Source of the DNA: Durusdinium trenchii
Taxonomy: Eukaryota; Sar; Dinophyceae; Suessiales; Symbiodiniaceae
Assembly: GCA_963970005.1 (NCBI GenBank)
Contig: CAXAMN010005402.1
Location: forward strand, 257,970 to 321,969
Direction of reading: 5' to 3'
DNA length: 64,000 nucleotides
Part shown: in pieces, positions 12,505 to 26,237 of the stretch
Layout: every line of letters begins with the position of its first letter
How positions within the stretch are numbered: position 1 is the stretch's first letter
Made by a program: the position numbers and the translations under genes
Notes under the pieces: generated by a model
What the model saw: the letters and a program-made list of their open reading frames with translations, nothing else
Database searches by the model: none
What the model was told of the DNA's origin: nothing

Positions 12505-13135
12505 GCTTCTAGCGACTGCGCTCTCGTTGTGGCGCCGTGTACATTTGCGCACATGGTGGTCAGTTTTCGTGGCAGGCGCAAGGGAAACCTCGTGTTTTGG
12601 TGCAAGGGATCGGAGGTGTTTTACTTCGAAATGCAGTTTTCGTGGCAGGTACAGCACTTTGGACATGGTGGTGATCGTCGAGGAGCTCAGATTTCGTGAC
12701 AGGTGCAGTGAATCGTGACTTTTGGACATGTGGCTCGTTTGTAGATTTCGTGGCAGGCACAGCATTCTGTGACCCTCGATGTGCAGATTTCGTGGCAGGC
12801 GCGGTACTTTGTGCACCTCAAGTGCAGATTTCGTGGCAGGCACAGCAGTTGGTGAACCTCGAAGTGCAGATTTCGTGGCAGGCGCAGCGCTTAGTGAACC
12901 TCAAAGTACAGATTTCGTGGCAGGCACAGCAGTTGGTGAACCTCGAGGTGCAGATTTCGTGGCAGGCACAGCACTTGGTGAACCTCAAAGTGCAGATTTC
13001 GTGGCAGGTGCAGCACTTGGTAAACCTCAAAGTGCAGATTTCGTGACAGGTGCAGCACTTGGTGAGCCTCGAAGTGCAGATTTCGTGACAGGCACAGCAC
13101 TTGGTGAACCTCGATCGAGGTGTAGATTTACTTGC
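12505..13135. repeat. 42-bp minisatellite (GTGCAGATTTCGTGGCAGG)
   Basis: The core at 12735-13130 holds nine to ten copies of a 42-bp unit (GCAGATTTCGTGGCAGGCAC then AGCAGTTGGTGAACCTCGAA); unit starts at 12822 and 12864 are 42 bp apart. Diverged copies run back to about 12505. As 42 bp is 14 codons, the frame reads VQISWQAQQLVNLE repeatedly, but there is no non-repeat coding context. Confidence 0.9.
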
Positions 13136-13149
13136 AGGTGCAGTACTTT

Positions 13150-13625
13150 GTGCTCCCAGATGCCACTCACACTCTCACTCACACTCGCACTCACACTCAC
13201 TCACTCCCACTCTCACTTGCACTCGCACTCACACTCACTCACTCCCACTCACACTCATCCTCACTTGCACTCACACTCACGCACACTGACTCAACCACTC
13301 TCTCCCACACTCGCTCGCACCCACCTTCAGTCTCACTCTCACGCTCACTCACTCACTCACTCTCACTCTCACTCTCACTCTCACACTCACACTCACACTT
13401 ACACTCACACTTACTCACTCTCCCACTCTCACTCTCACTCACTCTCCCACTCTCACTCACACTCACTCTCACTCACTCTCCCACTCACCCACCTTCAGTC
13501 TCACTCACGCTCACTCTCACTCTCACCCACACTCACTCTCACTCACACTCGCACTCACACTCACTCTCCCACTCTCACTCACACTCATGCTCCCTCTCAC
13601 CCACACTCACTCACACCCACCTTCA
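13150..13625. repeat. CACTCT/CACTCA simple-sequence tract
   Basis: Nearly pure hexanucleotide-like tract (CACTCTCACTCA, CACTCACACTCG). It directly follows the 42-bp array and produces long Thr/His/Ser/Leu-rich frames that are not genes. Confidence 0.95.
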
Positions 13626-15639
13626 CTTCATCACCACCATCACCTCTCTGGACCCCAGTGCGTCTAGATCTCTAGACTTCCTGCTTACAGACCTCACACA
13701 CACTGTTTGGGGTCTCTTGCCGGGATAATTGTGATTAGGAATTCTAAGTGGAATGTTGGGATGCCCCGAGCCTGGGCTTTGCAAATGAGTTTTGCTCAAG
13801 TGGTGCCAACAGAACCATGGTAAGCACTTGACCGGCGCTTGCCTAGAATCGAGTGGCTGTGAATGGCTGAGCACAAGCTTTGCAGTCTCTTCCGTACCAG
13901 TGGAATCAACAAACTAATGGCATGGTAACTAATGAAGCGCCCTACACTGTTCTGGGATGTTCTGAGCCAACCCAGTCGACTGTCATGTGATCAATTCGGA
14001 CATGAGAATTGTGACCATTTACTGTGTAGGGCCACAACTCCTCGCGCAACCCCAACTCAGTGGCAATGGATCACAACCCTGGGACTGTGTTTGACAAAGA
14101 AGACATTTCACCACCAGGATGTCAACCGTTTGCATCGCTTGGCGGTGCTGGTTTTGACTGTTCCTCACTCACGCACACGCCTCCGCTGAAGCTGGCTGGA
14201 CAGTCTTTGCGGCAGAACCCAAGCTATGGGCTGCGGCCTGTGTAGAGTAGCAGCTATATCCTCTATATCCTCTGGAGCACCCTGACCTGCCACTCAACCA
14301 AGAATGCAGGGTTTGCGGTGCGCTGCAAAAATGTCCAAAACTGGGCTTCATGAATCATGAATTTTGCGTGTGGGTTTTATGGTGACACCCATTGATGTAT
14401 CTCTCTCGCTGTCACTCTCTCCCCATCGCTGTCAGATCAAAACCTGCCCCATCCAGGTTGGGGGACGAGACAATCTTTCTATATTCTACACTATAGTCTA
14501 CGTAAATCCAAGAGGAGACACCCGTTCCGACGCGCTTTCCAGCCACTTGCTTCTGGATGCTGATGATTCAAGGTTACCCAATACCCTTCCCAGAAATTGC
14601 CTTACAACCGGTAGGACAAATATTATACTTCCTTGACGAGTATGGCTCACACGGGTGTCCATATGGGCGTCTCAAAAAACCTTTGATGTGGCCATGTTCA
14701 CTTGAATGTCTTGAACATTTCCTTGATAAGAATGACATTAATTAACCAATTAACCACCTTCAATCTGTGTCGTTCAGCTTTAACCACGGACTCTGACATA
14801 TCCCTTGCGCACCCAGCGGCTAATTGACCATAGCCCACCCAAGCATCCACAGGTGTGAAAGGTTGCATGTTGATTTCAGCTTCCCGAGTTAAAAGCACAA
14901 ATAAAACAAATCACATCAAATCACCTTCCTCTTGCAGCTTCTTCCACAGCATCAAGGCTTCTTTGAGACACTGCACTGCCTTGGAGACGGTTGGGAGTTG
15001 GCCAGCCAAAACGTCTCACCTCACACGTTTGGAAACCAGGTGACTTTGACGTTTGTCAAATAAAGCTCCCGGTGATTCCACTACTGAGCTGGTGGTTCCT
15101 GCACATGTTCAGGACCAGCTCAAAAAGGCATCTCTGACAGAACGTCCGAGTTGGCCTACGGAAGACTAGAGCCAGGAAAACTGGTGTCAAGTGATTCAAG
15201 TGTCAACTGTCATAAACCATCGCGAGCCCTCTCACCAATGGGCAAGGACAAAGGAACACCCGTGGAGAGCAAACAATTAAGCAAACTAGCAAGGGTCTGG
15301 AAAACTCACTGGCAGGGACAAGAGCTCCATCCACCAAGTCCCTGTCAGAGCCGCGCTCGCACGCTTTTCTTCCGGCAAACATCAGGGCAGATTCGTGCCG
15401 TTGGCAATTTGTAGCGAAAGAATGCTGTGCCTACCAACGCCTCATATGACTCATATATAGATACTGTGTATATATATATAAATTACTTTACTTCGAAATT
15501 CCCCACCCTCAAAGAATTGGTCTTCACAAGAGAAAAGCGGTTCGGCGCGAAAAGGATTCTTTATTGAAAACAAAACCACACATCGAATACTTACTTGTGA
15601 GGTTTCTGAACTTCGATTTTTTAATGCCTGGCAGCCCCA
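13626..15639. other. No recognised gene
   Basis: Unique-looking sequence with only short frames. No motif or repeat of note was seen apart from a TA run near 15460-15480. Confidence 0.55.
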
Positions 15640-18260
15640 CATCCCTGCCAAGTCAACTTGTGGTGGATATGCTGTGGAACTGGTACTTGGGAGCACTCTG
15701 GTGAATGTGCTGGCGTAAAGGCTACGCGGGCTACTCGGGGCCACTCTGGTGGATGTGCTGTGTAAGGGCTACTCTGGGCCACTGTGGGCCACTCTGGTGG
15801 ATGTGCTGTGTTCTTTGGGTTGCTCTGAGCTACGCTGGGACCACTCTGGTGGATGTGCAGAAGTAGCGAGTCTACTGAAGTTCAAAGTTCTTAAAATCTA
15901 ACAGCCCCACAGTCCTACGGGTGAGAAAAAACTGCGTACAATACAAGTCTACAACTATCCTGCGATCTCTTTGGTAAATGTGCTGTGGAGAAGCTAGGTT
16001 GCGCTACTAAAAACTGTGGTTGCTGTGGACCAGCTAAGTTGAACTACTTAGAAATCAGTTTGTGAATGTGCTGTGGAAGAGCTAGGCAGCTAGGTTTAGC
16101 TACTCAGGGATCAGTTTGGTGAATGTGGTGTGAATACTCAGAGGTCATTTTGGTGAATGTGCTGTGGAAGTGCTACGTTGAATTACTCAGGGATTACTTT
16201 GGTGAACAGGGATCAGTTTGGCGAGCGTGCTGTGAAAGAGCCACTTTGGGCTACTCAGAGATCACCTTGGTGAACGTGCTGTGGAAAAGCTAGCTTGAAT
16301 ACTCAGGGATCACTCTGGGGAACGTGCTGTGGAAGAGCTACTTTGGGCTACTCCGGGATCTCTTTGGTGAACATGCTGTGGAAGTGCTGCGTTGAACTAC
16401 TCAGGGATCACTTTGGTGAGTGTGCTATGGAAGAACTGCTTTGGGCTACTCAGGGATTACTTTGGCGAGTGTGGTGTGGAAGGGCTAAGTTGGGCTAGTC
16501 AGGGATTCCTTTGGTGAACGTGCTGTGAAAAAGCTACTTTGGGCTTCTCAAGGATTACTTTGGTCAACGTGCTGTGGAAGATCTAAGTTGGGCTAGTCAG
16601 GGATTCCTTTGGCGAGCGTGGTGTGGAAGAGCTAAGTTGGGCTAGTCAGGGATTCCTTTGGTGAACGTGCTGTGGAAAAGCTACTTTTGGCTTCTCAAGG
16701 ATTACTTTGGTCAACGTGGAAGATCTAAGTTGGGCTACTCGCGGACTACTTTGGTGAGTGTGCTGTGGAAGGGCTAAGCTACTCAGGGACCACTTTGGTG
16801 AGTGTGCTGTGGAAAAGCTAAGTTGGGCTACTCAGAGACCACTTCGTGAGTGTGCTATAGAAGAGCTAAGTTGGGCGACCGGGCGTACTGAAGTCCGAAG
16901 TTCTAAAAACCTAACAACCGACAGGCCTACGGGTGAGAAAAACGCAGCTTTTGTTGGCTTGATAAGTACATTGCAACTCTACAACCACCTTGGAATCACT
17001 TTGGTAAATGTGCTGTGGAGAAGCTAAGTTGCGCTACTAAGAACTGTGGTTGCTGTGGAAGAGCTAAGATGAGCTACTTAGAAATCAGTTTGTGAATTTG
17101 CTGTGGAAAAGCTAGGTTTAGCTACTCAGCGATCAGATTGGTGAATGTGGCGTCAATACTTAGAGGTCATTTTGGTGAATGTGCTGTGGAAGTGCTACGT
17201 TGAACTACTCAGGGATTACTTTGGTGAACAAGGATCACTTTGGCGAGCGTGCTGTGGAAGAGTTAAGTTGAACTAGTCAGAGATTACTTTTGTGAGTGTG
17301 CTGTCAAAGAGCTACGTTGAACTACTCAGGGATTACTTTGGTGAACAGGGACCACTTTGGTGAGTGTGCTGTGGAAGAGCTAAGTTGCGCTACTCAGGGA
17401 TCACTTTGGCCAGTGTGCTGTGGAAGAGCTAAGTTGCGCTACTCAGGGGCCACTTTGGCCAGTGTGCTGTGGAAGAGCTAAGTTGCGCTACTCAGGGACC
17501 ACTTTGGCCAGTATGCTGTGGAAGAGCTAAGTTGCGCTACTCAGGGACCACTTTGGCCAGTGTGCTGTGGAAAAGCTAAGTTGCGCTAGTCAGGGACCTC
17601 TTTGGCCAGTGTGCTATGGAAGATCTAAGTTGGGCTACTTAGGGACCACTTTGGTCAGTGTGCTATGGAAGAGCTAAGTTGGGCTACTCAGGGACCACTT
17701 TGGCCAGTGTGCTGTGCAAGAGCTACTTTGGGCTACTCAGGGACCACTTTGGTGAGTGTGCTGTGCCACTTTGGCCCATGTGCTATGGAAGAGCTAAGTT
17801 GCGCTACTCAGGGACCACTTTGGCCAGTGTGTTGTGGAAGAGCTAAGTTGGGCTACCGGGCGTGCTGAAGTCCAAAGTTCTAAAAATCTAACAAACCCAC
17901 AGTCCTACGGGTGGGGAAAAATCTGAGCATCCACACGCAAGTTGTGAAGTGCTCTGCCAGCAGCTTCGCCCGCGCCAACGGCAACAGCCGCCACCGAAAA
18001 AAAAAAATAAAACAAAAAAACGGCTTGATAAGTACATTACAACTCTACAACTATCCTGGGATCACTTCGGTAAATGTGCTGTGGAAGAGCTACGTTGCGC
18101 TACTCAGGGATCACTTTGGCCAGTGTGCTGTGGAAGAGCTAAGTTGCGCTACTCAGGGATCACTTTGGCCAGTGTGCTGTGGAAGAGCTAAGTTGAGCTA
18201 CTCAGGGGTCACTTTGGCCAGTGTGCTGTGGAAGAGCTAAGTTGGGCTACCGGGCGTACT
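15640..18260. repeat. 49-bp satellite with recurring separators
   Basis: Unit of 49 bp: GGCTACTCAGGGACCACTTT, GGCCAGTGTGCTGTGGAAGA, GCTAAGTT. Starts at 17389, 17438 and 17487 are exactly 49 bp apart. The array runs about 2.6 kb and diverges at the left end (CCACTCTGGTGGATGTGCTG). A non-unit separator with GTTCTAAAAATCTAACAA and CAGTCCTACGGGTG, usually followed by an AAGTCTACAACTATCC-type stretch, recurs from about 15871, 16881, 17861 and 18251. Confidence 0.92.
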
Positions 18261-18865
18261 GAAGTCCAAAGTTCTAAAAATCTAACAACCCCACAGTCCT
18301 ACGGGTGGGGAATAACTATAAATATCTACTGTATATATATATATATATGTGCAAATGCTTACCAATGCAAACAAAGGCAAAAACTAGCAGCACCAGCTGC
18401 TTCCCACAAATTGCCAACACATTCTCCTGATCCATTTCGAGCTGACTGCGCCTTTTTTCAAGTTCCCTCCAACCTCCCTATCCGTCCATTCCCTAGTCAA
18501 TCCTTTTCAGACGTCTGGCCAACAAAAGAAACGTCTCCTGTCGGATATTGGCTATTCATGACAAGTTTGATACAATGACATGGGAATGGCACCTCAATAT
18601 GAGTTTTACTAATATAACTTTACTATAATATATATTGTCCGACGTTTATACATAGCCACTCTTGCACAAACGAGAAATTGATATATAATTTAAAACGGGT
18701 TGGATTGGACTGATTTGTGTTGAAGTCCTATTGAATTGAAATTAGATGAAATTAGCCTTTTTGATTTCTTGTAGCACCCGTTCTTCTTGGCCTTCGGCCT
18801 TCGGTGCAAAAACGTCAATCCGGAAGCACAAACAAATTCATCAGCAAGGACGCTACGTTCGGGGT

Positions 18866-18935
18866 TCCTGGCCTTACTACTAGGAGCAAGGACGCTACTA
18901 GGAACAAAGGGCATCGCTACAGTTACTAGTTCCAA
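18866..18935. repeat. 21-bp dispersed repeat, family 1
   Basis: Reverse-orientation units: CTACTAGGAGCAAGGACG, GCTACTAGGAACAAAGGGCA and TCGCTACAGTTACTAG. Confidence 0.7.
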
Positions 18936-19296
18936 AACCTCACCACTTGAACGTAGTCAGTCATCGCCCAGCCGAGCCAGGCCTCGCCCTTTGGCGTGGC
19001 CAGAGTGGAGCCAACGAGCTCACGTTCAACGCATATATGGTCGGGCCAACCAGTGATGGTAGGTCTAGTCTATATCGATGTCCTACAGGTTAAGCTGGCA
19101 AGTTGGGTATGAAAAGGAGGCCGAGGCACACATTGGTTTGTCAACTCACGGGCAGAGAACCACCAACCTATCGCTTTCAACTCTATCATCTTGTAGTCTT
19201 GCAGTAGAAGCCCCGGAGAGTACAAGCACGTGTTCAAAAAACATCCATCTAAATCGATCTATCTATCTATCTGTCTGCCGATCTAACTAAACAACT

Positions 19297-19375
19297 GCTC
19301 TATCTACCTATCAAAAAAACATATAAAAATATGTGCTTTTATGTATATATGAATATATATGTAAATCAAAATGCA
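19297..19375. repeat. Copy 1 of an 80-bp duplicated segment
   Basis: CTCTATCTACCTATCAAAAA through GTATATATGAATATATATGT to CAACACAC. It repeats at about 19789-19870 with small indels in the TA run. The sequence is AT-rich and non-coding. Confidence 0.7.
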
Positions 19376-19788
19376 ACACACTCCGACATTGGTTTTCAGT
19401 TAACTCAATTCCCAAATGGAAAAAGGGCAAGAGAACGGCAAGGTGAAGGAGTCGGCGCAACTGTATTGTTTGAACAATCTGTTGACATGTCTGCGGTGGC
19501 GAACATCAGCGCGGCTCAGCTGCAGGAAACGCGGCAAAAGAGAGGTTTACGGGAGGTAGCATGTGAACAACCACGAATCAAACCGTGGAGAAGCAGGGTA
19601 ACAGCTTGTGAAAACAGTTCAGCAGGTACACACCGAGACGTCTCTCAGTGCTTCCCGTGCGTCAGGTAGCTTCGTTGGACATGGTCCCTGAACGCACACA
19701 TACGCACACCATGTCCCCCTGCTGACAGTAAGCATCAAAAGACATTGAGGTGGGACCCTTAGGGACAGGGGTTGACACACACACACAC

Positions 19789-19870
19789 TCTATCTACCTA
19801 TCAAAAAAGCATATGAAATATGTGCATTTGTGTATATATGAATATATATATATATGTAAATAAAAATACA
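19789..19870. repeat. Copy 2 of an 80-bp duplicated segment
   Basis: Matches the 19297 copy about 492 bp upstream, with an expanded TA run. Confidence 0.7.
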
Positions 19871-22604
19871 ACACACACAGAGATATATATATATATATAC
19901 ATACACATACACATACACACGTCACACGTGTATATCTCCCTGACTGTCACAGTGAGACATCCGCTGGCTCCCAGTTCAATCGGCAACATGCGTGAAACGT
20001 TTGTCGGCAAGGACTGTGGGATCGGCCGCATATTGGTGGGGTACACATGGCTGTCAAAGTGGCTGTCAACACGTGGCAAGGGCCAAGGGGCCTGCCCAGC
20101 CGTTGGGATATTAACAGGACATTCATCACTTCAACACACCAACGATTTCTTCATTTCCGTGATTCTATGGGACCATCCAAAGAACTTCGCCCACATCGAA
20201 CGACGCCCAAGTCCTGGACACCAATGACAGAATTAACCTACTAGCAATGGCCTCCACAATTCTTTGTGCCCGCAGTCCCTGCTTTCTTGGTGCAATGAGA
20301 CATAGGCATGAGTCGACATGGCGCGGTCTGAACCCAACTTTTGCTGAGCGGCTCCCTGGACACAAGGGACGGCTCTAGCTGGATGCCGTAGGCAACACCA
20401 GCCAGCACTGCTTTCCGATGTCCTACAGGAAATCCCCCCCAAAGGTTGTTCATGACTATCATGACGTTTCTTTGCCATGCCCAAACTCCCAAACGGACTC
20501 AATTGGTTCAGTCACCATAAGATGAAAAGGCACTCTACATTCACTACACCGCCCGTCCATGCCTCCCATCAGGCCAGAATGGGGGATGAAGGAGAAGTGG
20601 CAGCACGGATCAACCGTCATTCATTCCCTAAAGGCCTTAAAGTTCTGAAGTTCAAAAAGCACAACATTCTGGCAGTGTGCAGGACCAAGTCGGTGAAACG
20701 ATCTGTGCATCATGATCTGTGCTGTCAAACATGCGGAAAGAACTGGCGCGCGATGGCGACTCGTCTACGCGTCGTTTTCGCTAGGCAGCTCAGTCGAAAT
20801 GAACGAACCTTGCGGTCTGAGAAGGCCATCGGAACAGGCGCGGTCCCCAAAGCAAAACAAAACAAGGAGCTAACGAGGTGAGAAAAGCACTTTGCCTCTA
20901 TCTGAACACAATCCGGATCGAATATATATATATATATATTTATATATGTCTGCTGGTGCACTTTATGGGGCAAGCGCAGTAGGAGGAAGAACATTGGTGG
21001 ATTGCGAGTGGAGGCCTAGGTGGGTCAAACCACATGCGATCTATTCTCAGCTTTCCGATGTCAAACCATCTTGGGCATTCAGCACTTCGAGGGTCTAATA
21101 TTAATACAGTATAATATAGTCATAGATGTCAAATACTGTCAATCATGTCAATAGATGTCAATAGCAAATTGTTGATATTGACGTCGTGTGTGAGAGTAAT
21201 CCTCGAGTAGGACCACATTTGCTAGTGCTCATTGTAGCTCATTTCAGTGATGTCTGCAAAAACCCGTATTTACCAGTGAATTCAATACTGGATTCAGATG
21301 GTTGACGCTGCTTAGCACTCAGGACACTCCCTCTAGAGCAAAAACATGCGTCGAGCACTTTTGGATACTTTTGGTATGTTTTCCGTAGTGCTATTGGCGC
21401 ATGCTGGTTGCCATATCTGCACATGGTGGGTAGGTGAGGATGCATGCAAACAAGAGAACAACAACAAAGGGTGCACAGTCACCTCATTTTTTGGTACTGT
21501 TTGCATCATCTTTGTTTCTCGTCCCAAGTGCTGGCAGAGTCACTTAATGGTCAACGTTCCAGTGGCTGTCCGCAAGGTTTCCACTGTATCCACTGCCGAG
21601 AGGGCCCTAGGCGAAACGACAACATCGGCAAGTCGTGAGTGTCCACCGAAGTATGTTCGGTCTGTCTGATTTGAAGGACATCTTCAAGGCCTGTCCTCAA
21701 ATGTATCCCAAGCTAAATGGCCCAGTCTATGAGAAGCTGTGGTGATAACCAGAGTGCCACTTCCTTCGCTAAACCTTAGAGGTGCATTCCCAGCATCGGC
21801 TCCCAAAGCTCCGCAAAAGAAGAAAATAGGCGGAATATGGCGGAATAGGAAACCACTTCACTCAACGGTGCAAAACATGGACACAACAAATATAGTCTCT
21901 ACCATGCAAGTTTCTCCCTTGTCCCTCTCTCGGAGTGGAAAATCTTTGATTAGAACTGAGTTGCTAGTGTCGCTTCACTCTGTCTTGAAATCTTGCCGAG
22001 AATCACAAACCTAAACAACCAAGTAGTTGTTGCAACTCTCTTCTTACCCCTGATTGCCACAGGCCAGTGAGGTGATGTTCCACATATCCACCGAGCAATG
22101 AGCAATGCATAAAACGCCATGTGCCAAGTGACGATCCGTTCACGGAGATGACCCGGTCGTTGACTGCCACCGAGTGGGTCGGATGAGTCTGCGCGGATCA
22201 AGGGTTTTGGCGAAGGGCTGTAGAATGCATTTAAAGGCCAAAGGGTTCTATAAGTGACCTCTTTTAAGGCTCCCAGGCTGTTCAAGGGACCCTGAATGTC
22301 CATAATTTTGGCTCTCGCGAATCGGCCTAAGGCTGAGTGGGCTAGCTAGGGAGCATGGTGCGCCTCGAGCCATATTGCTGTCTTTGGCTTTGGCGGCAGC
22401 TACTGTGAGGCACAGTATAAATTTTGCTGATCAGCTTCGCCGTTGCACCATGGCGAATCAGTTGGATGAACTAACCGAATATGTCCTGCCCCCAAAACCA
22501 CCTCGGTTTCAGTGTTGTACGCAGATGTCTCCACCCATCGGCCGACCACATCAGAGAACGAATGAAATTGCCTTACCTTCCTTTTTTCAAACTTGTTTCT
22601 AATG

Positions 22605-22740
22605 GCTTCTTGTTACTACTAGTAAGGCACTTGTTACTACTAGCGTGGCACTTGTTTCTAACAGCTTCTTGTTACTACTAGTAAGGCACTTGTTACTAGT
22701 AGCGAGGCACTTGTTCCTAGTAGCTTCTTAACTCTTTTTC
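22605..22740. repeat. 21-bp dispersed repeat array, family 1
   Basis: About six units of the form ACTAGTAAGGCACTTGTTACT with AGCTTCTTGTTACTACTAG variants. Confidence 0.8.
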
Positions 22741-23009
22741 ATCCCAGCGACAGTCCAAAAAGACACAACGACCATCGGGCCAAGGAAGCAAAAACTCCGA
22801 CCTCCGCCGAGGTCATAGAACAATGGGAGACACTCTGCCAATTTGATCATGGGCTCTGGCCAAAGAGTGCCCGTGCACTCTGGCCTTTTTGGGGCATTTA
22901 TCAGCTTCAACATGTGTCAAACTTGGATAAGCCACTGGCAGCCAAACAAGTTGTCAAATGTGAACACCGACAAGGATGGAAGGATCACCATCCTGTTGAC
23001 CCACCGAGT

Positions 23010-23092
23010 GGCGTCCTTGCTCCTAGTAGTACGGCGAGCCCCTAGTAGCTTGTTGCTCCTAGTAGCGATGCCAGGAGCCCCTAGTAGCTTCT
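23010..23092. repeat. 21-bp dispersed repeat array, family 1
   Basis: Units TTGCTCCTAGTAGCGATGCC and AGGAGCCCCTAGTAGCTTCT. The CCTAGTAGCGATG core is shared with family 2. Confidence 0.75.
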
Positions 23093-24534
23093 TGTTTCGA
23101 GTTCATGGATTTGAGCCATCGCCACCGAGTGAGGAATATCACGGTGCCGAGCCTTGTTCCACTGATCGATGAGGCAATTGCCGTCCTGCGAGGCCAACAG
23201 CAGTTGGATGGAAAAAAACATGAAACAACGCGTGTCGTACAAATGCCGGCGCATCTGATTTTCAGGTGGTTTTGGATGATTTTTTCAGTCAACCTCTGTT
23301 GGGAGCATGCTCCAGCCAAAGCCACAACAAGCACAGCCTGACCCAGCCGCACTGGACCTACTCACTGGAAATTCTTCAGTTCAGCACTCACTGGAAATTC
23401 TTCACCTCATATTGGCATCTTGTTCCCAGTCGACAGGGTAGTTCTAGCATGCTATGCATATTCAATGGGCATGTCTCTTGAGAGCATTGGGCTCAATGAC
23501 GGCCTCTATACTGGAGATCCAGGGCTTAGCATGCGTGCCCTTCCGGTAGTTGAGGTTCATCCCGAGCCTCCTCAGCGGACGTGAAACGGGCCGGGAGCAA
23601 CCCAAACTCGGGCGTCGTTGCGAGTCCTTCTCTCTGGTATATTGTATTGGTTCATGGGAGCTTATGGGCAAGGCAAACACATGTTCTTTGAGAGTCTTAG
23701 TTAGGGTTGGGAATCCAGTTAGTGAAGAGAAGGCTTCAACCAACAGCCTTGGGGGCAACCTGCTTCTGCAGAATAGCCGTGTGCGCATGAGGCACCAACA
23801 TCGATATAAAGAACACATTTGTAGAGGAAAACAGGCCGTTTCCCAGATTCAGAGTGCAATAATACGCATAATTGAACCTGAACCCGAACCTGAAAGTTCA
23901 ATGATATCTGCTTTCGAACAGTTCTTGACGCTAAATCAATACAACTTGCTGGCTGATGCTGGCTGGGCTGCACTTGCCAGACTTGCCCCACCGCTTCGTC
24001 CGCTTCTTTCATCCCAAGGAACGCCGTTCGTTCGACTGTTACCGTCCGCTCTTGCGGCCGCTGCATGGTGACCTGCACTCCATTGGTCACCTGAAAAAGG
24101 GCGCTCAACAAGCGGATTCCAACGGCACTCCCAAGTCGAAGGAAGCTGAGTCATGGAGCGAACGGACTCCAGTTATGTCCAGTTCACGTGCACCCTCTTG
24201 GTTTGAGAACCGGTACATTGATCCCAACAAATGCAGCGTTCATCCACTTGCCTCTTCCCTGGTCTCCCTTGTCATCTTCGGGGTTGGCAGATTTGACAGG
24301 TCTCTTATTAACATAATTCTTTCTTCATGGAGGAACCCTGGACCAGGTCAAAAGCAAACGAAACCCGGAACCAAAACAAAGAAAGATCTGCAAGTCAATC
24401 CCAACACGGCTGGCGCTGAAAGAGACCAGCATTCACATCGCATAAGGGCACATCTGAAAGCAGTAATCTGAAGGTCAACCCTGCATGGGACCTCATGTCC
24501 GGATCATCAATGACACAAAAATGGACTATGCAGT

Positions 24535-24600
24535 AGTAACAGGTGCCACGCTAGTAGTAACAAGTGCCTTACTAGTAGTAACAAGAAGCTATTAGAATTA
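24535..24600. repeat. 21-bp dispersed repeat array, family 1, reverse orientation
   Basis: AGTAGTAACAAGTGCCTTAC and AACAGGTGCCACGCTAGTAG: the reverse complement of the 22605 array. Confidence 0.75.
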
Positions 24601-26237
24601 AAATATACTCAAAAAGGTCTTCTTGCCATGGTTGGCCAACTGCACCGTCTACAAGGTCACTAGAACAGGCGGCGACAATGGCCTTTGCAGCAATCTTTTT
24701 CATGATATCCTTTCCACCTGATCAGGGGCAAAGACTCTTCTGCGTGGGTTAACTTGATTTCAACCTGAGAGAGATAGGAACGAACTTGGAAGTTCAACAC
24801 CCTCGATCTCTAGATGTAAATTCGTTCTCTCTCAGGGTGCAGGTTCGTTTTAGTGTTTTGGCAATGGGAAAAGTCACCATCTTCAGGAAGTCCTTGATCG
24901 GTGATGGAACAAACTTAGGCCATCTGAGGTCCATCAAACATGCTGTTTTCATCTTCGGTCCAAAGCATCTCACCAACGAAAAGTCGATGCCCTCTCAGCA
25001 GGTCTTTGAGAACACAGTGAACACTGGTGAGTTGATGCGGGTATCCTTGCTAGACACATCTTTTCTCTTCTCCTTCACCCTTCACTGCACGGACGGTTTG
25101 GGAAGGTATTTTGGGTTTGGCCGACCTGCTCCGTTGCACATTCAAACTTGCAAACCACCAATGCACTAAGATTGGGCAGTGTTCCGGCTTGACCTGTGGT
25201 TGGAGGGGCACGCGAGAGGATCTAATTTCATACGTTTCAGTTTCCTTTCACACTTTCCTTCGGACCCCGTCTTGCACAGGCACTTCCACACAACAAATAC
25301 TTATATATGAATGAATATGAATGAGTATAATCATGTCATATCATGTCTACGTCACGTCCATTCTACAATGCCAACTGGAAATGACAAGACCATGCGAGGC
25401 CCTAAAAATGTCAGTGACCAACAACACAACGTTGAAGCCGATCTCCCCAGCACCTTTTGGCTCGGTCATGGTTTCGCTGGATCACACATTAATTCTCTCC
25501 GTCATCTCTTTTTACTACTTGTGGATACCCGTCTGAATACCCCCAAGGTGTGCTTCTGGCCTTGACCAAGCTCTCCCTCGACTTTCACGATCCTGTCATA
25601 CATCCTGAAGTGCACGGCAGGGTGTCAAGGTGTGGGTCAACAAAAACAGCACCTTCTTCACAAGCGCCCAGTTACTATTGCCAATCTGTATGCAGTATAC
25701 AGCATATATATATAGAGTAATAGTTATATACTATGTGCACGTGGTCGGGCGCTGACTAAAGGGCACCATGGAACGATCTTGCAGCTACTGAATCGAACGT
25801 TTTTCAGTGCAAATCACCCTGCCCCAAACAAGAAAACTAGTGTTAATTTGTACATCATTGCGTCTCCGGCCCTTACTTTCACAAAGTTCTGGTCAAAATT
25901 CCTTTGGATTATTTTCATGCTATTGCTAGTGCTAGTGAAAGTGCCAATGCTAGAGCTACGGGTACGATGATGACGACTGACCAGACTGACCAGTTTTTGA
26001 AACTCCTATACGATAACTACTCGACGACGACGACGACGACGACGGCTACTACTACTACTACCATGACTGCTGCCTCGTCAGGGTCTTTGTTTCTTTTGAC
26101 CACCAAGCCCCATCAAAGAAAGAACAAGACCAACAAACAATGATTTGCAAACTATGTTCGTCCTACATACTTCAGGAGGAAGAAAGGTTGCTAAGAACTT
26201 TCCTCACGATTCTCATTTAATGACGTCTTTTTTCCAA

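Noticed and set aside
12779-13728. Long plus-strand frames (298 and 198 codons)
   Set aside because: Products of the 42-bp array and the CACTCT tract, Thr/His/Ser low complexity.
15640-18260. CRISPR-like regularity of the 49-bp array
   Set aside because: Units are contiguous with no unique spacers, and the genome is eukaryotic.
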